Source: Diplonema papillatum
Lineage: Eukaryota; Euglenozoa; Diplonemea; Diplonemida; Diplonemidae
Length of the DNA: 64,000 bases
Reading direction: 5' to 3'
Assembly: GCA_030068145.1 (NCBI GenBank)
Contig: JAPJBO010000400.1
Span: 62,001-126,000, forward strand
Both the position numbers and the translations under genes were made by a program. The stretch's first letter is position 1; the number at the start of each line of letters is the position of its first letter. This document shows, piece after piece, positions 19,201-29,133 of this stretch. The notes under the pieces are model-generated. The model did not search any database. It was not told the origin of the DNA and worked only from the letters and a program-made list of their open reading frames with translations.

Positions 19201-21078
19201 TCATTCATCCGAGTAGCTGTCCAGGGAGTCCGAATCAGCCTCCTTCGACTTCGTCGACACCTTGTGCTTGTCCGACGACGAATCCGACGATATTTCGTCC
19301 TTATCCTTCTTCTTGTCGGGCTCCGATTCTGCTTTTGGAGAACTTTTCGCAGCCGGCGGAACGAAAGGTGCCGGATCGGGGTCGTCGTACCGCAGGGGGG
19401 GTGCAGCCCCGGCCACCTCGTCCGCGTGGGCCCGCTGGGCCGCGTCCTCCGCCAGGTGGTCGCCGCCCCGCAGCCAGATCGGCTTGCGGGCCGGCGAGTC
19501 GCCGGCGCCGAGGGCGTGCTTCAGGCGCGACGCAACGCCCTTCTGCTTCTGGTCCCGCAGCTCGGCTTCGCGCAGGCAGCGCTGCCGGTCCTCCTCCCGC
19601 TGGATGATCCGCACGGAGCTCGCCAGCAGCTGCATCTTCGCCGCGCGGGTATACCGTGTCGGCGCACTCGGCCCCACCGATACGGGCACCGCCGACCGCG
19701 GGAGGGGTCCCCTCGGGGAAACGTACGGCCACCGCTGCTCCGGCAGGCGGTACTCGTCCATTTCCATGTCGAACTTCACCTCTTGCTCGGTGCGCGCCGC
19801 ACTCCGCGACGACAGCCGGAACGGCGACGCGTGCGTGGTCTTCGGCCTCCCCGCGCGGGCGGACTTCAACAGTCGATCCCGCTCGTGGAGACCGAAGAAG
19901 TCGGGCACGTTCTTGTTGATAGCGGGCTGGAACCGGCACTCCGACGACATGCCGGGAACCCTGTCCGAGACCGAGTTGCTCCTCCTGGCCGACTGCGGGC
20001 GGGTCTGCGACGCGTTCAACGCGCAGGACGACATGCTGCGCATGACGGACGGCAGGTCCGCGTTGTACTTCGCGAGCTTGAACCGGGCGGCCTCTTTGAT
20101 GTCCATCTTCCGGATCACCTCGGCTTCCGCGATGCGATGCCATTGCGGGGACTTCACGGACGGCGGCACCCGCCGGGCCTTAAAACGGTATTTGTTCATC
20201 TTCTCGGACACCGGCACATAAGACACGGGCCTGCGGAGGGGTTCGGAGATGTAGCCCAGGAGGCTGGGCTCGGGGGCCTTCGAGGTTTCGGCGAGGCGGC
20301 GGGCGCGGTCCTTGGCGGCGAAGCGGCGCTCCTCGGCCTCGATCTGCAGCAGCTCGAACTTGTTGAGGAACGTCGACGGCGGGACGGGCGTCGCGGCGAA
20401 GCCGCCGCGCTCGCCGGCAGGGCGGGCGACGGCGGCCTGCTCCTTCTGGACCCGGATCATCTCGTCGCGCTTCTTCTTCTCCTCCCGCACGGACGGCGCC
20501 GCCTTCCGCGCCCGCTCGCGCGCTTCGAACGAGAACGGCTGCACCACGACCCCCCGCCGGGCCCGCGCCTTGACGTCGGCGTGGCTCTGCGAGGCTAGCA
20601 GCTCGTACGCAGACGCCGCCCCCACTTCGCTGACGACCTCGTCGATCCCCGGGACCACCCGGTGAGCGACCTCAGCGGTGGTGTCGATGCGGACGGAAGC
20701 GTGCGATGCCGGGGTGGAGTAGTGGTGGAGGGCTTGGGCGCGCTGGAGGCCGAGGGCGGCGGAGCGCTCCTGCTCGGATATCATCGCGTCGTAGGACGCC
20801 AGCTTCGCGGCGTGGCGCTGCTCGAACGCGGAGCCGTCCGGCGGCGGCGCCTCGGCGGACGCGGCTTCGTCCTCGAGGAGGCGCAGCCGCGCTTCGATGG
20901 CCCGCTGCTCCCGCCGCAGCGCCGCCAGCTTCTCGGACCCGGCGCCGCCCGCCAAGTCACCCGCCGCCGTCTCGACCGACCGCATCGGACTCCGCACGTT
21001 CTCGACCCGCACCGCCCGCGACACGCTTCGCAGCACGGGGGTGTGCGGGTCCACGTAATGCATCCGCATCGTCGTCAT
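19201..21078 (-). CDS. FAM161-like ciliary/centriolar protein
   Basis: A 625-residue basic protein. It carries the short motifs of the FAM161 (UPF0564) family: PFSFEARERAR at about 181-191, FAATPVPPSTF at about 227-237 and KYRFKARRVP at about 296-305, set among charged helical stretches (SEQERSAALGLQRAQ, EEKKKRDEMIRVQKEQ, RIIQREEDRQRCLREAELR). FAM161 proteins bind microtubules at the inner centriole and ciliary base. The C terminus is a Lys/Asp/Ser-rich tail (KKKDKDEISSDSSSD, SDSLDSYSDE). The ATG at 21078 is the first that is not inside the upstream repeat copies. Both ends are partially duplicated next to the gene. The family call rests on short motifs, so it is moderate. Confidence 0.65.
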   Translation of the reverse strand: MTTMRMHYVDPHTPVLRSVSRAVRVENVRSPMRSVETAAGDLAGGAGSEKLAALRREQRAIEARLRLLEDEAASAEAPPPDGSAFEQRHAAKLASYDAMISEQERSAALGLQRAQALHHYSTPASHASVRIDTTAEVAHRVVPGIDEVVSEVGAASAYELLASQSHADVKARARRGVVVQPFSFEARERARKAAPSVREEKKKRDEMIRVQKEQAAVARPAGERGGFAATPVPPSTFLNKFELLQIEAEERRFAAKDRARRLAETSKAPEPSLLGYISEPLRRPVSYVPVSEKMNKYRFKARRVPPSVKSPQWHRIAEAEVIRKMDIKEAARFKLAKYNADLPSVMRSMSSCALNASQTRPQSARRSNSVSDRVPGMSSECRFQPAINKNVPDFFGLHERDRLLKSARAGRPKTTHASPFRLSSRSAARTEQEVKFDMEMDEYRLPEQRWPYVSPRGPLPRSAVPVSVGPSAPTRYTRAAKMQLLASSVRIIQREEDRQRCLREAELRDQKQKGVASRLKHALGAGDSPARKPIWLRGGDHLAEDAAQRAHADEVAGAAPPLRYDDPDPAPFVPPAAKSSPKAESEPDKKKDKDEISSDSSSDKHKVSTKSKEADSDSLDSYSDE

Positions 21079-21640
21079 GGTCTCCACCCTCCCTCCCCCA
21101 CTCCCTTTCCTCCTGCAAGACTGTGATATGTACTCGATTGCCCGATGAAACCCGTTCACACCACCCCACGACTGTAAATTATCAAAGTCCATTCGAGTGT
21201 CCGATGGGGCCGTTGTCAATACCCCCAACGACTGTGACACACATGCGCAATGCCGGACGCTCCGCACGTTCTCGACCCGCACCGCCCGCGACACGCTTCG
21301 CAGCACGGGGGTGTGCGGGTCCACGTAATGCATCCGCATCGTCGTCATGGCCACCCTCCCCCACTCCCTTTCCTCCTGCAAGACTGTGATATGTACTCGA
21401 TTGCCCGATGAAACCCGTTCACACCACCCCACGACTGTAAATTATCGAAGTCCACTCAAGTGTCCGATGGGCCGTTGTCAATACCCCCAACGACTGTGAC
21501 ACACATGCGCAATGCCGGACGCTCCGCACGTTTTCGGCTTGCACCGCCCGCGACACGCTTCGCAGCACCTCCACCCCCCCACCTCCCTTTCTCCCTGCAA
21601 GGCTGCGTTATATGTACTCGACTGCCCGATGAAATCCCTT
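21079..21640 (-). repeat. Repeated 5' end of FAM161-like gene, 2 extra copies
   Basis: The block holding the start codon and first ~30 codons plus upstream DNA (unit 20990-21259) is followed by a second copy at 21260-21521 and a third, shorter and more diverged copy from 21522 to about 21640. The period is 270 then 262 bp. The second copy keeps an ATG and the MTTMRMHYVDPHTPV coding stretch, in frame with nothing further. Words such as ATATGTACTCGATTGCCCGATG recur again near 21655-21680. Confidence 0.85.
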
Positions 21641-21700
21641 GTCCACACCGTTATATGTACTCGATTGCCCGATGAAATCCCTTGTCCACACCCGACTGTA

Positions 21701-24700
21701 ACACACGCACAAAACCGGACGCTAGCGTCGTCTCTGACAGGAGCATGCGTGTCTTGAAGGTGAGATGAGAGGCATCGACTCACTCTGTCAAGGCACACTG
21801 CGACCAACGCAACAAGAGCCCGCAAGACTGTGCTATCACTGCAACTGGCACAATCTCTCGAAGCTTGCCGGCAAGGTGCTCCAGCCATGCATGTGGCTGA
21901 TTGACAGCAGGTGATTGAGACCGAACTAGCGGACGTTACCGGGTATGTAAGCATGACTTAGCAGCGGCGTTTTGGAGACGGAGCTAGCAGTAACAGCAGC
22001 AGTAATTGAGACCGAACTAGCGGCGATGGCGGGTATTATACCGGCAAACAGAGGGTACACCAGCGGGTGAGAATTGAGGTTGAACCAGCGGAAGTAGCGG
22101 ATATTTGAGCAGTAGTGGCGGCAACAGTGGGTAGGGTACTGCGGTATCAGCGGGTGATCGGAGACCAAACTAGGTAACTAGCGAACTGGCGGCTATGGCG
22201 GGCGTTTGTTTGGGCTGGCATGCAGAGAATCTATGGCGATATCTGCATCGCCGGTCTTCGCGCGTGGTGTGTCATGCTTTCGCCTCTTCAACTCGCCTTG
22301 ACCGTCTTGGTGCTTCGCTTCTCCCTTCGACTGCTCGTCCAAATTCATCGGTTGCGCGGGTGCTAGAGCCTGAACTGGCTATTCGGTACGCTGCAACAAA
22401 GGCATAAAAAAGGAGCGCAACATGGCTCAAAATCGGGGAAAGCTCAGCGAAGAAAGGCCGCAGCAAAAAAAGCGGCAAGTGCGGCGAGAAGCAGCAGAAA
22501 ACACCGCGGACGGAAAACACAGGACGGAGTTAATGGGTAGGTGCCGACACTCTGATTGCGGCATCTGCTGCATCGTTTCGGCGTTGTGTCCAACACTGAG
22601 CGTTAGTCGCACCCTCACGGAGATGAAGCCCCGGTGAGAAGCGGACACCTCTGTGGCGCAAATCAGGAACTGGATTGCCGCAAATGTGTATTGACATACA
22701 GTTAACTTTCTAACGGAGTATGCCTCTCACAGAAATAATGATGAGCTACTTCTTGCCTCTTCTTCTACTTTCCGATCGGCGTGTCTTGCTACGCAAGGGG
22801 GAGCCTGCCTGTGAGACGGCGTCAAATCACAGCCACTTGTTTTGAGGTTCCACATGCTATTAAACATGCGGCATAAGATGTGAACGGACAATATTACCGT
22901 TGAAAAACATGATCGGCATGTTTTCTACGGTATCATCATCTAATCACGTGGTGTCACATGTCATCTCTCACAAAGCACCATGTGGAATCAGCTGTCATTT
23001 CTATAACAAGTGGGTCGTGTGGTAGAGCACCCCCCATACCCGCGATGGGCGACGCCGTCGGGCCGCCGCTCTGTGGCGGCACTTGTGAAAAACGGGACTC
23101 GCAGGACCACCCAGCGAAAGGCTGGGTAAAAACGATGGTATGATGCTGGAACAGATCGCACCACTATTCTGGCACTGGTCCGCACGGGAGAAGGTGCAGG
23201 GTTCGTTGGTTTGGTGCTGGAGGGGCTAGCAGAGAACTGCGAGTCGCAAGTCGCAGCTCCCTCTGGAAGCAAGAGGGAGAGGGTATCTCTTGGAAGTACG
23301 CAAATGCTGCAGGGGACAGGGGCAGGACCGACCCCCTTCGGGGATGTGCCACGTTGCAAGCATTTGGCACGTTGAGGGGACACGAGTCCCGGCTTCGGCA
23401 ACTGAACGATTTTCTGCAGGATTGCACGCACGAAAAGACGAGCGCAGTGAGCTATTTCGCTGCCTGCGAGACATGCGCAGTTCACTCGACCAATCCTGTG
23501 AATGCAAGCGCAGTGCATTAGATCAATCCCGTGAATTCAGCCATTGCTATTGTTCCGGCGACGAAGATGTAGAGAATGAACAGAGCGAGGAGATCTGTGC
23601 GTGGGTTCGTTGTGTTATTAACCTTTGTTCTAGAGTGGGTATAATGAACCCGCTTTTGTGTTGCCGGCGATAGTCGCTCAGTCAGTTTGAGTGTGGGTAC
23701 TTATTGGAAAAACATTGTGGAGGCGCGATGCCTGGCGTTGTGGGCTCCCGGCATGGTATATGGAGTACAGACAGAATCTTGGCCGATTTGCTGAGTCAGA
23801 GCTTCGTAAGCACCGACGTCAGGAACTCAACGATCGGCGTGCGGAGAGGGAAGGAACCCGACGAAACGTGGGGCTCGTACGAGTAAAGAGAATGGGCGCG
23901 GGAACAGTCTCCGTTTTGTTATCCAGCCTCCAACCCAGCCTGGGTTCCTTTTAGGATAGGCTCGACCGCTACTTTTAGTCAAAATGTTCAAGGGCGGCTT
24001 GTTCGAACGTTTACGAAGACTGCATTTCAGGACAGGGAATCTGATGGGGAAATTTGGTATAGGGGAGAATATGAAGCAGGTGGTGTTGCTGAATATAATG
24101 GAAGTTTAATGCCAGCTAATTTCGAGCAAGCCCCGGCAGAGAACGAAATCTACCAAACAGGACACAATATTTCTTCATTTAGCAGGCCAGCTAAGGATCG
24201 TAACCACCGAAACTGTTTGGGCGAATGCAGCATTAAATGTACGTTAAATTCAGCGGGACGAGTCGGGAACGACGGCACCGAGAGACCCCTCGAAGGAGCG
24301 TAATTTAATAAGGATAGCACCCCTCACCCTCGTTCTGATACGCAGCGTGAACCAGCCCTAGCGGCATTCGTCACCTGGTCTGCGGAGATCACCACAGATT
24401 CCCTGAGCACGCCAATTATTACTGTCAAAGCATCTCCTTCACCGAAGAGCAGACAACGATAGTCAACCCGACCGTCAACTGTGGCATCACTTCGGGTCGC
24501 AATCCAGACTGCGGAATGCTCGCGCGCTCCCCCCCGCCAACAATGTGTAAGTCCGAGCAAATTCGTAAGTAAGCCAGTCCACCCCTATTCCCTGGAACTG
24601 CATCGAATCGCTTGCCGCTGTTCACGGTGTGCCAGTGCACCGCGGTCTATCAGGTCCATCCCTATCTCCCGGAGCTGCGCAGAATTGCCTGGAACTGAAT

Positions 24701-25100
24701 CGAAGGATCAGGGGGGACGAGCGCCACTAGGACGCCGCAGCAAAGCAGCGAGACCGGCAGCGACCACAGTGCAAAGCCCAACCACGCCTCGAGAAGAACA
24801 CACAAAAGTGCAACAAACTCCACCCCGGAACGCGGAGGGCGGGCGCCGGCCCCGGCCCCGCCAATTGCGCCGTCACCAGCAAGGGAGGCATCATCGCCCA
24901 ACGGAAGAAGAAGTGCCCAGCGCCGCCCGTAAACGCGAAGGCAAAGGCCGCAGAAGCATGCAAACCCGGCAAGAAAGCGAAGAGTCGCAAAGCGACCGCG
25001 CGAAGACGAAGATTCGAATGAGTGCAAACGCCAGAAGCACGACACGGTGCCATCGATGAGGTAGTCATCCAGTGGCTAATGCAGGCCATCGCTACAGATA
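21701..25100. other. Gene-poor DNA with a GC-rich island
   Basis: No convincing gene. At 21905-22200 words like TGAGACCGAACTAGCGG recur irregularly, an old minisatellite. A cloverleaf-like fold lies at 23006-23086. At about 24710-25060 GC content rises; in one plus-strand frame it encodes a Cys- and Lys-rich stretch ending KPGKKAKSRKATARRRR and a stop near 25020, with no start codon, no strand agreement with the other genes and no family I know. Confidence 0.45.
23006..23086 (+). other. Cloverleaf-like fold, tRNA-like
   Basis: ACAAGTG (23006-23012) pairs with CACTTGT (23080-23086); GTG/CAC flanks the loop TGGTAGAG (23017-23030); CCCAT/ATGGG closes a seven-base loop (23033-23049); CGAC/GTCG could form a variable arm; GCCGCC/GGCGGC closes another seven-base loop (23062-23080). 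The T-loop consensus TTCGA is missing and the base before the would-be anticodon is not T, so it is not a standard tRNA. It could be a decayed tRNA or chance. Confidence 0.25.
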
Positions 25101-25726
25101 TATTGTGCATTCTAACCTCAACTAACCCAAACTATCACGGTCTATCAGGAAGGGGATGGACTGACTTAGTAATGTAAGTTTATACGGAGTCTGGTCTGCT
25201 GCCTCACACTGTGTGCACGACACCAACTACGTTCACGTAGGAGAAAGTCCGCCGCAGGACTCTACTACGCTAATTAACGAGCAAACCCATCTCTCTGTTG
25301 TCCTGTGATCAATTACAGGGTCTATTTCTGCGAGTGCTTCATGCCAAGACTAATAAGACACACACTGCTCTCGCAGTTGTCGGTCCTAATAGCGGGCCCA
25401 GGCGTGCGCGTTGTCATCGCGCCGTCTTCCGTTGATGCGCGCTTGTTGTAGTCCCGTTGAACGCGAGAAAGAAAGCAAGGAGAGAAGGTTCGTTCTCTTC
25501 TTGTCGGGGGTCGGCGAGCAGCCGGTCATTGGGCATGCAGCCGCAGGAAAGGACGGGAGGGAACTTGAAAAGTCCACGCTTTCTTTTCGTCGTTGCTTGT
25601 TCCGGGCGTGCGGCTGCAGGATTCCGTGGGTGGAACGAATGGGGCGAGTTCTTCGCGGTTCTCTTTTGAGCTTCGTCCGAGGCCTCTCGGTGCGCGGGAT
25701 GACTGCCGGAGTTACGTAAAGGGGGG

Positions 25727-26030
25727 GTTGCAAGAACATGCTTGGAATGGGTATGTGCTCAACACCGCACTGGTCCCGTCTGCGCCGTGTTTCGGTCCTC
25801 TATGCCACGGACACATCAGGCGGACCATCATCAGCGCGGAACCTGAGTCTGCAGACAGGACAGCGGTGTGAGTCTGCAGACAGGACAGCGGTGTGAGTCT
25901 GCAGACAGGACAGCGGTGTGAGTCTGCAGACAGGACAGCGGTGTGAGTCTGGTTTGTCAGGCGGCTGTTCGTAGCTCGTCACAGCCAGGACCACTCGTGC
26001 TAGAGCACAGGCGAATCCCACGGGGAGAAG
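25727..26030 (+). repeat. Dispersed repeat family C, copy with inner tandem array
   Basis: The copy begins GTTGCAAGAACATGCTTGGAATGG and continues through CCGTCTGCGCCGTG, CGGACCATCATCAGCGCGG, a CTGCAGACAGGACAG segment and GTCAGGCGGCTGTTCGTAGCTCGTC. Related copies are at 39365-39700 (most complete), 41738-42040 and 34626-34790, with heads only at 2473-2515, 39829-39865 and 40897-40930. The copy here contains a 25-bp unit (GAGTCTGCAGACAGGACAGC plus GGTGT) four times in a row at 25845-25944, while the 39365 copy has one. No coding capacity. Confidence 0.85.
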
Positions 26031-26066
26031 GCCCCTACAACCGTGTCTGAGTTACGTAAAGGCATG

Positions 26067-26099
26067 ATAACACCTGTGTTATTATTCGACATGTCGAAT
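26067..26099. repeat. Two adjacent perfect palindromes
   Basis: ATAACACCTGTGTTAT (26067-26082, 7-bp arms, 2-base centre) is followed one base later by ATTCGACATGTCGAAT (26084-26099, a perfect 16-bp palindrome). Such pairs can be protein-binding sites, cruciform-forming DNA or transposon ends. Confidence 0.85.
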
Positions 26100-26204
26100 A
26101 CTAAAAGAAGTTCCGGGTAGCCGAACAGTAGCAGGATCAAATAGTGGTAGTGTTTTTAGACAACCAGACGCGTGTCAAATAACTGTTCTTATTCGACCCC
26201 CCCT

Positions 26205-26280
26205 CTACTCCTACATCAGAGGTGAAATTCTTAGATCTGATGTAAGATCGTAGGAAGACGAACTTCTGCGAAAGCACAGT
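26205..26280 (+). rRNA. 18S rRNA internal fragment
   Basis: The words CAGAGGTGAAATTCTTAGAT and GAAGACGAACTTCTGCGAAAGCA are the highly conserved central region of nuclear small-subunit rRNA, in the right order and on the plus strand. Flanking sequence does not continue as rRNA, so this is an isolated fragment in intergenic DNA, not a functional gene. Confidence 0.85.
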
Positions 26281-27855
26281 CACGCATTCCACCCATGGGT
26301 CATCTTTTTGGTGGGCTTGCTGTATTTCTGTGTTGCCAAGTGTGTCTTTAGCCCCGACCAGCTTTTGATTCTCAATGCCGCGGGGTGTCACCGAGCGACC
26401 TCGTGAACAGGCAGCTGTTCACTCGTTCACGGGGGTGGCCGGCACATCCGGTAAATCGGCAAAACATCGGTCCACAGCGCAAGAACACCAGAAAAGACAG
26501 CAATATGACATAAAGGCCGTGGTCGGCTTTGATTCTGCATCGCGGCGATATATGGTGTCCCTCTAGTGTCACGCATGGGGAAGGCCGCCCCACTGCTGTA
26601 TCCGAGAGAAGAGAGCAGAATAGAGCATCTATTTGGTATCGGAAAGGAGGCGCCGGATCAGGCAAACCTTGTGCGCTGGCTTCGTTTAACCGTGAATCTA
26701 ATGATCAGGGCATACACCGAATTCTCATTTTCATTACAGAGAGAGAGAGAGAGACATGAAGTTTGCCCAGGACGACAGTGTCAACCACAGCAGGCAAGAA
26801 AAGCTTGAGGACAGCCCCGGGCTTGCGATACTTCAGTCTACCAGATGAGCTCTTTTTCAATGCACTCGTCCTGCGAGGGGGGCAGGTGGTGGAGTTGCGG
26901 TGGTGCGAGGTCGTTCGTCTGTACCGGCGAGTTGCTATTGCATTGGGGGTCTCTTTGAGAGTCAAATAGTTAGTTTGCACAGGAAACGCTGAAACTCACT
27001 GCAGTTTCTGTCTTTTTTTGTTTCAGTTTACTTCTTTTTTCCTCAGTTTTTACAAGGGGCAGGGGGGGGGGATGGTTGGAGGGATCGGGTCGGACGGCGC
27101 CTGAAAGGGGGAAGCTCTCGTTTGTCGTGTTCTACTCGTGAGGTTCCCCCTCCACTCGCGGCAGTACCGCAGAGCTCTTTGCCGTTCGTTTTCTCTGCCT
27201 TGTTCCCCAGTCGCCCAGCTCCTGAAAGGTTGCTGTGCGTCGGTACAACGCCCCTACCAAAGGCCCAAAAAGTTGGAGAACACAGCGGGTGGTCACTGAC
27301 ACCTTGGAGTTGGGCGGCACCTGAGAACTGCCGAATTCGAGGGTACGCTTTGCACACCCAACACCGAGCCAGAGAATGGGTTGGGCGGCGTGTCCGGAGC
27401 TTGGTTAAAATTACAACTGCAGGAACCAATCTTATCCTACAGAATACCCGGTTGGTGTTGAGGTGGGTCCTGTCCGTCCTCTTGTGGCACAGAAGGGCGA
27501 AAGGAAACGGAACAAAGAGGTCTGCTGATAGAACTCGGGGGGCGAAAGCGCGCAGAACTTTGCAGGGACGAGTCCTGGCTCGTGGCTATCTGCCAGGCAT
27601 CGTGATTTGCCTTGAAAGGTATCTGCCTCCTCGTGACGGGGCCGTTGTAACTGTGATATGCCCACCTTTGCTTCCCTTCGAGGTCGACCGCTACAACGAG
27701 TACTACTGTTGTTGCTGCATTTCAAGTTCTAACAAATAGTACTTCAGCAGTGCGACTCAAGAACCCCGTCCCGTGTAGTATTGGCTTGCTTCCATGAATA
27801 CTTGGAGGCAGGAGAATCGAAAAAGCATTACGTAATACGGTCATACGTGCCTCCT
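26281..27855. other. Intergenic DNA, no gene
   Basis: No gene recognised. Simple GA repeats at about 26742-26755, a CTGCAGTTTCTGTC word at about 26999 and G-rich runs near 27060. None of the open frames resembles a known protein. Confidence 0.4.
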
Positions 27856-27859
27856 TTTT

Positions 27860-28950
27860 GTTGAACGCTTACGCCCACTAAACTTACGCCGCCACTAAAC
27901 CCAGATTTACCTGTGCTTCGTGTGGGCTACAGCACATCCGTTCAGATTGAGCTCCTGTTGCTCGGGGAGCCATCGGCGTCTGCTGATGAGTACCACACTA
28001 TCCTTTGAGATTTTATTCGAGACTGGAGGTCCTATGAACATGCAATGTGAATAGCCTCTATTCGAGCCAACCCGGCTTTTCTTCATGAAAAAAGTGTATT
28101 GTTTTTGGAAAGAGCCGGGCAAGCTTTTTTTTTCCCTCGCAGAAGGTATGTGGGTGGCAGAGTGACCGGGCGCCGGCCTTCAGGCCGGTGAGTCCGGGTT
28201 CGAACCACGCCCATGACATTTTTCCGGTCGAAGATTGTTTTCGAGGTTTGTTGCGTTTCGGGGTCAAATGTGCCCGAAAATTGCGTTCTTGGCGGGTTTC
28301 TCAGTATCTCGCGGTATTTGGGTCACCCCGGGAAACGGAGTCGGGCGGCCGAGCTTGCCATCACAGGCCAAACTTGCTACGAGAACCGAACTTTGCTTCA
28401 CCAGAACTCAGCTTCGTGCGAACTTTGCTTCGTCCGAACTCAGCTGCGCCCGTACCAGAATTTAGCATCGCCCGAACTTTGCTTCGCCAGAACTTAACTT
28501 CGCCCGAGCGTTGCTTCGCCCGAACTCAGTCCGCCCGAACTTTTGCTTCGCCGGGGGGCGGCGGGGGGGGCGCCCCCCACCCGGGTACCAGCGCCAAACT
28601 TTTCCCGCACTCGGTGGGTCGGGGGGGGTCCGGGGGGGGTGTCCCCCCGGGTACGAGCACCGACCTTGGCTTCACCCGGACTTTACACCCTGGCCGAACT
28701 TCGCTTCGTGCCCGAACTGTTTTTTAGTACCAGCGCAGCCTGAGCGCTTAGCAACGCCCGAACTAAGCATCACTCGAACTTAGCTTCACCAGCATTGCCC
28801 GAACTTAGCTTCGCCCGAACTTTACTGTTCCCCGAACTTTAACTGCTGCCTCCAGTCTCGCCACGCGCCGGCCTTAGCCGAGCGCACGTACTTTCGCAAC
28901 TGGCAGTCTCCTTAAGTATTTCCTACAAAGCAGCTGCTTTTTTTTTTCTG
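27860..28950 (+). repeat. Family B repeat interrupted by family A insertion
   Basis: Family B (intact copies 28961-29133, 40651-40850, 51975-52150) appears here in two pieces. The left piece (about 27860-27945) ends in GTGGGCTACAGCACAT and the right piece (28896-28935) resumes with GCAACTGGCAGTCTCC and ATTTCCTACAAAGCAG. Family A (28019-28895) plus about 75 bp of other DNA sits between, so it probably inserted into a pre-existing family B copy. Confidence 0.7.
28019..28895 (+). repeat. tRNA-headed dispersed repeat, copy 2 (family A, SINE-like)
   Basis: Same element as 1661-2433 but on the plus strand and 877 bp long. It has the tRNA-like segment at 28146-28217 (TGGCAGAGTGA A box, GGTTCGAACC B box, then ATTTTT). 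It carries an extra array of about a dozen 16-bp units of the type CTTCGCCCGAACTTNG at about 28380-28550 that copy 1 lacks at this place, and ends in the same CGAACTTAGC-type tail and GCGCACGTACTTTC terminus. Confidence 0.75.
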
Positions 28951-28960
28951 CCTTGTGCGT

Positions 28961-29133
28961 ACTTCGAAGGAGGCTAGAGGGGGAGAAACAATACAACTAC
29001 AAAATGGGTCTTTTTTTGTTGAACGCTTACGCCCGCCGTGTTTCGTGTGGGCTGCAGCAAATTTACCTCCTTCGATCTTTTGCAGCTGGCAGCCTCCTCA
29101 AGTATTTCCTACAAAGCAGCCGGGTTCTTCCTC
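28961..29133 (+). repeat. Dispersed repeat family B, copy
   Basis: Starts TTCGAAGGAGGCTAGAGGGG, followed by ACAATACAACTACAAA, GTTGAACGCTTACGCCCGCC, TTTCGTGTGGGCTGCAGCA and ends ATTTCCTACAAAGCAGC. The other copies share all these words in order. A run of T or A next to each copy and lack of coding suggests a SINE-like or processed origin; the mechanism is not visible. Confidence 0.8.

Noticed and set aside
26995-27012. Possible spliced-leader sequence (GCAGTTTCTGTC)
   Set aside because: Only a short part resembles the known euglenozoan leader ending; no donor site or RNA-like structure follows.
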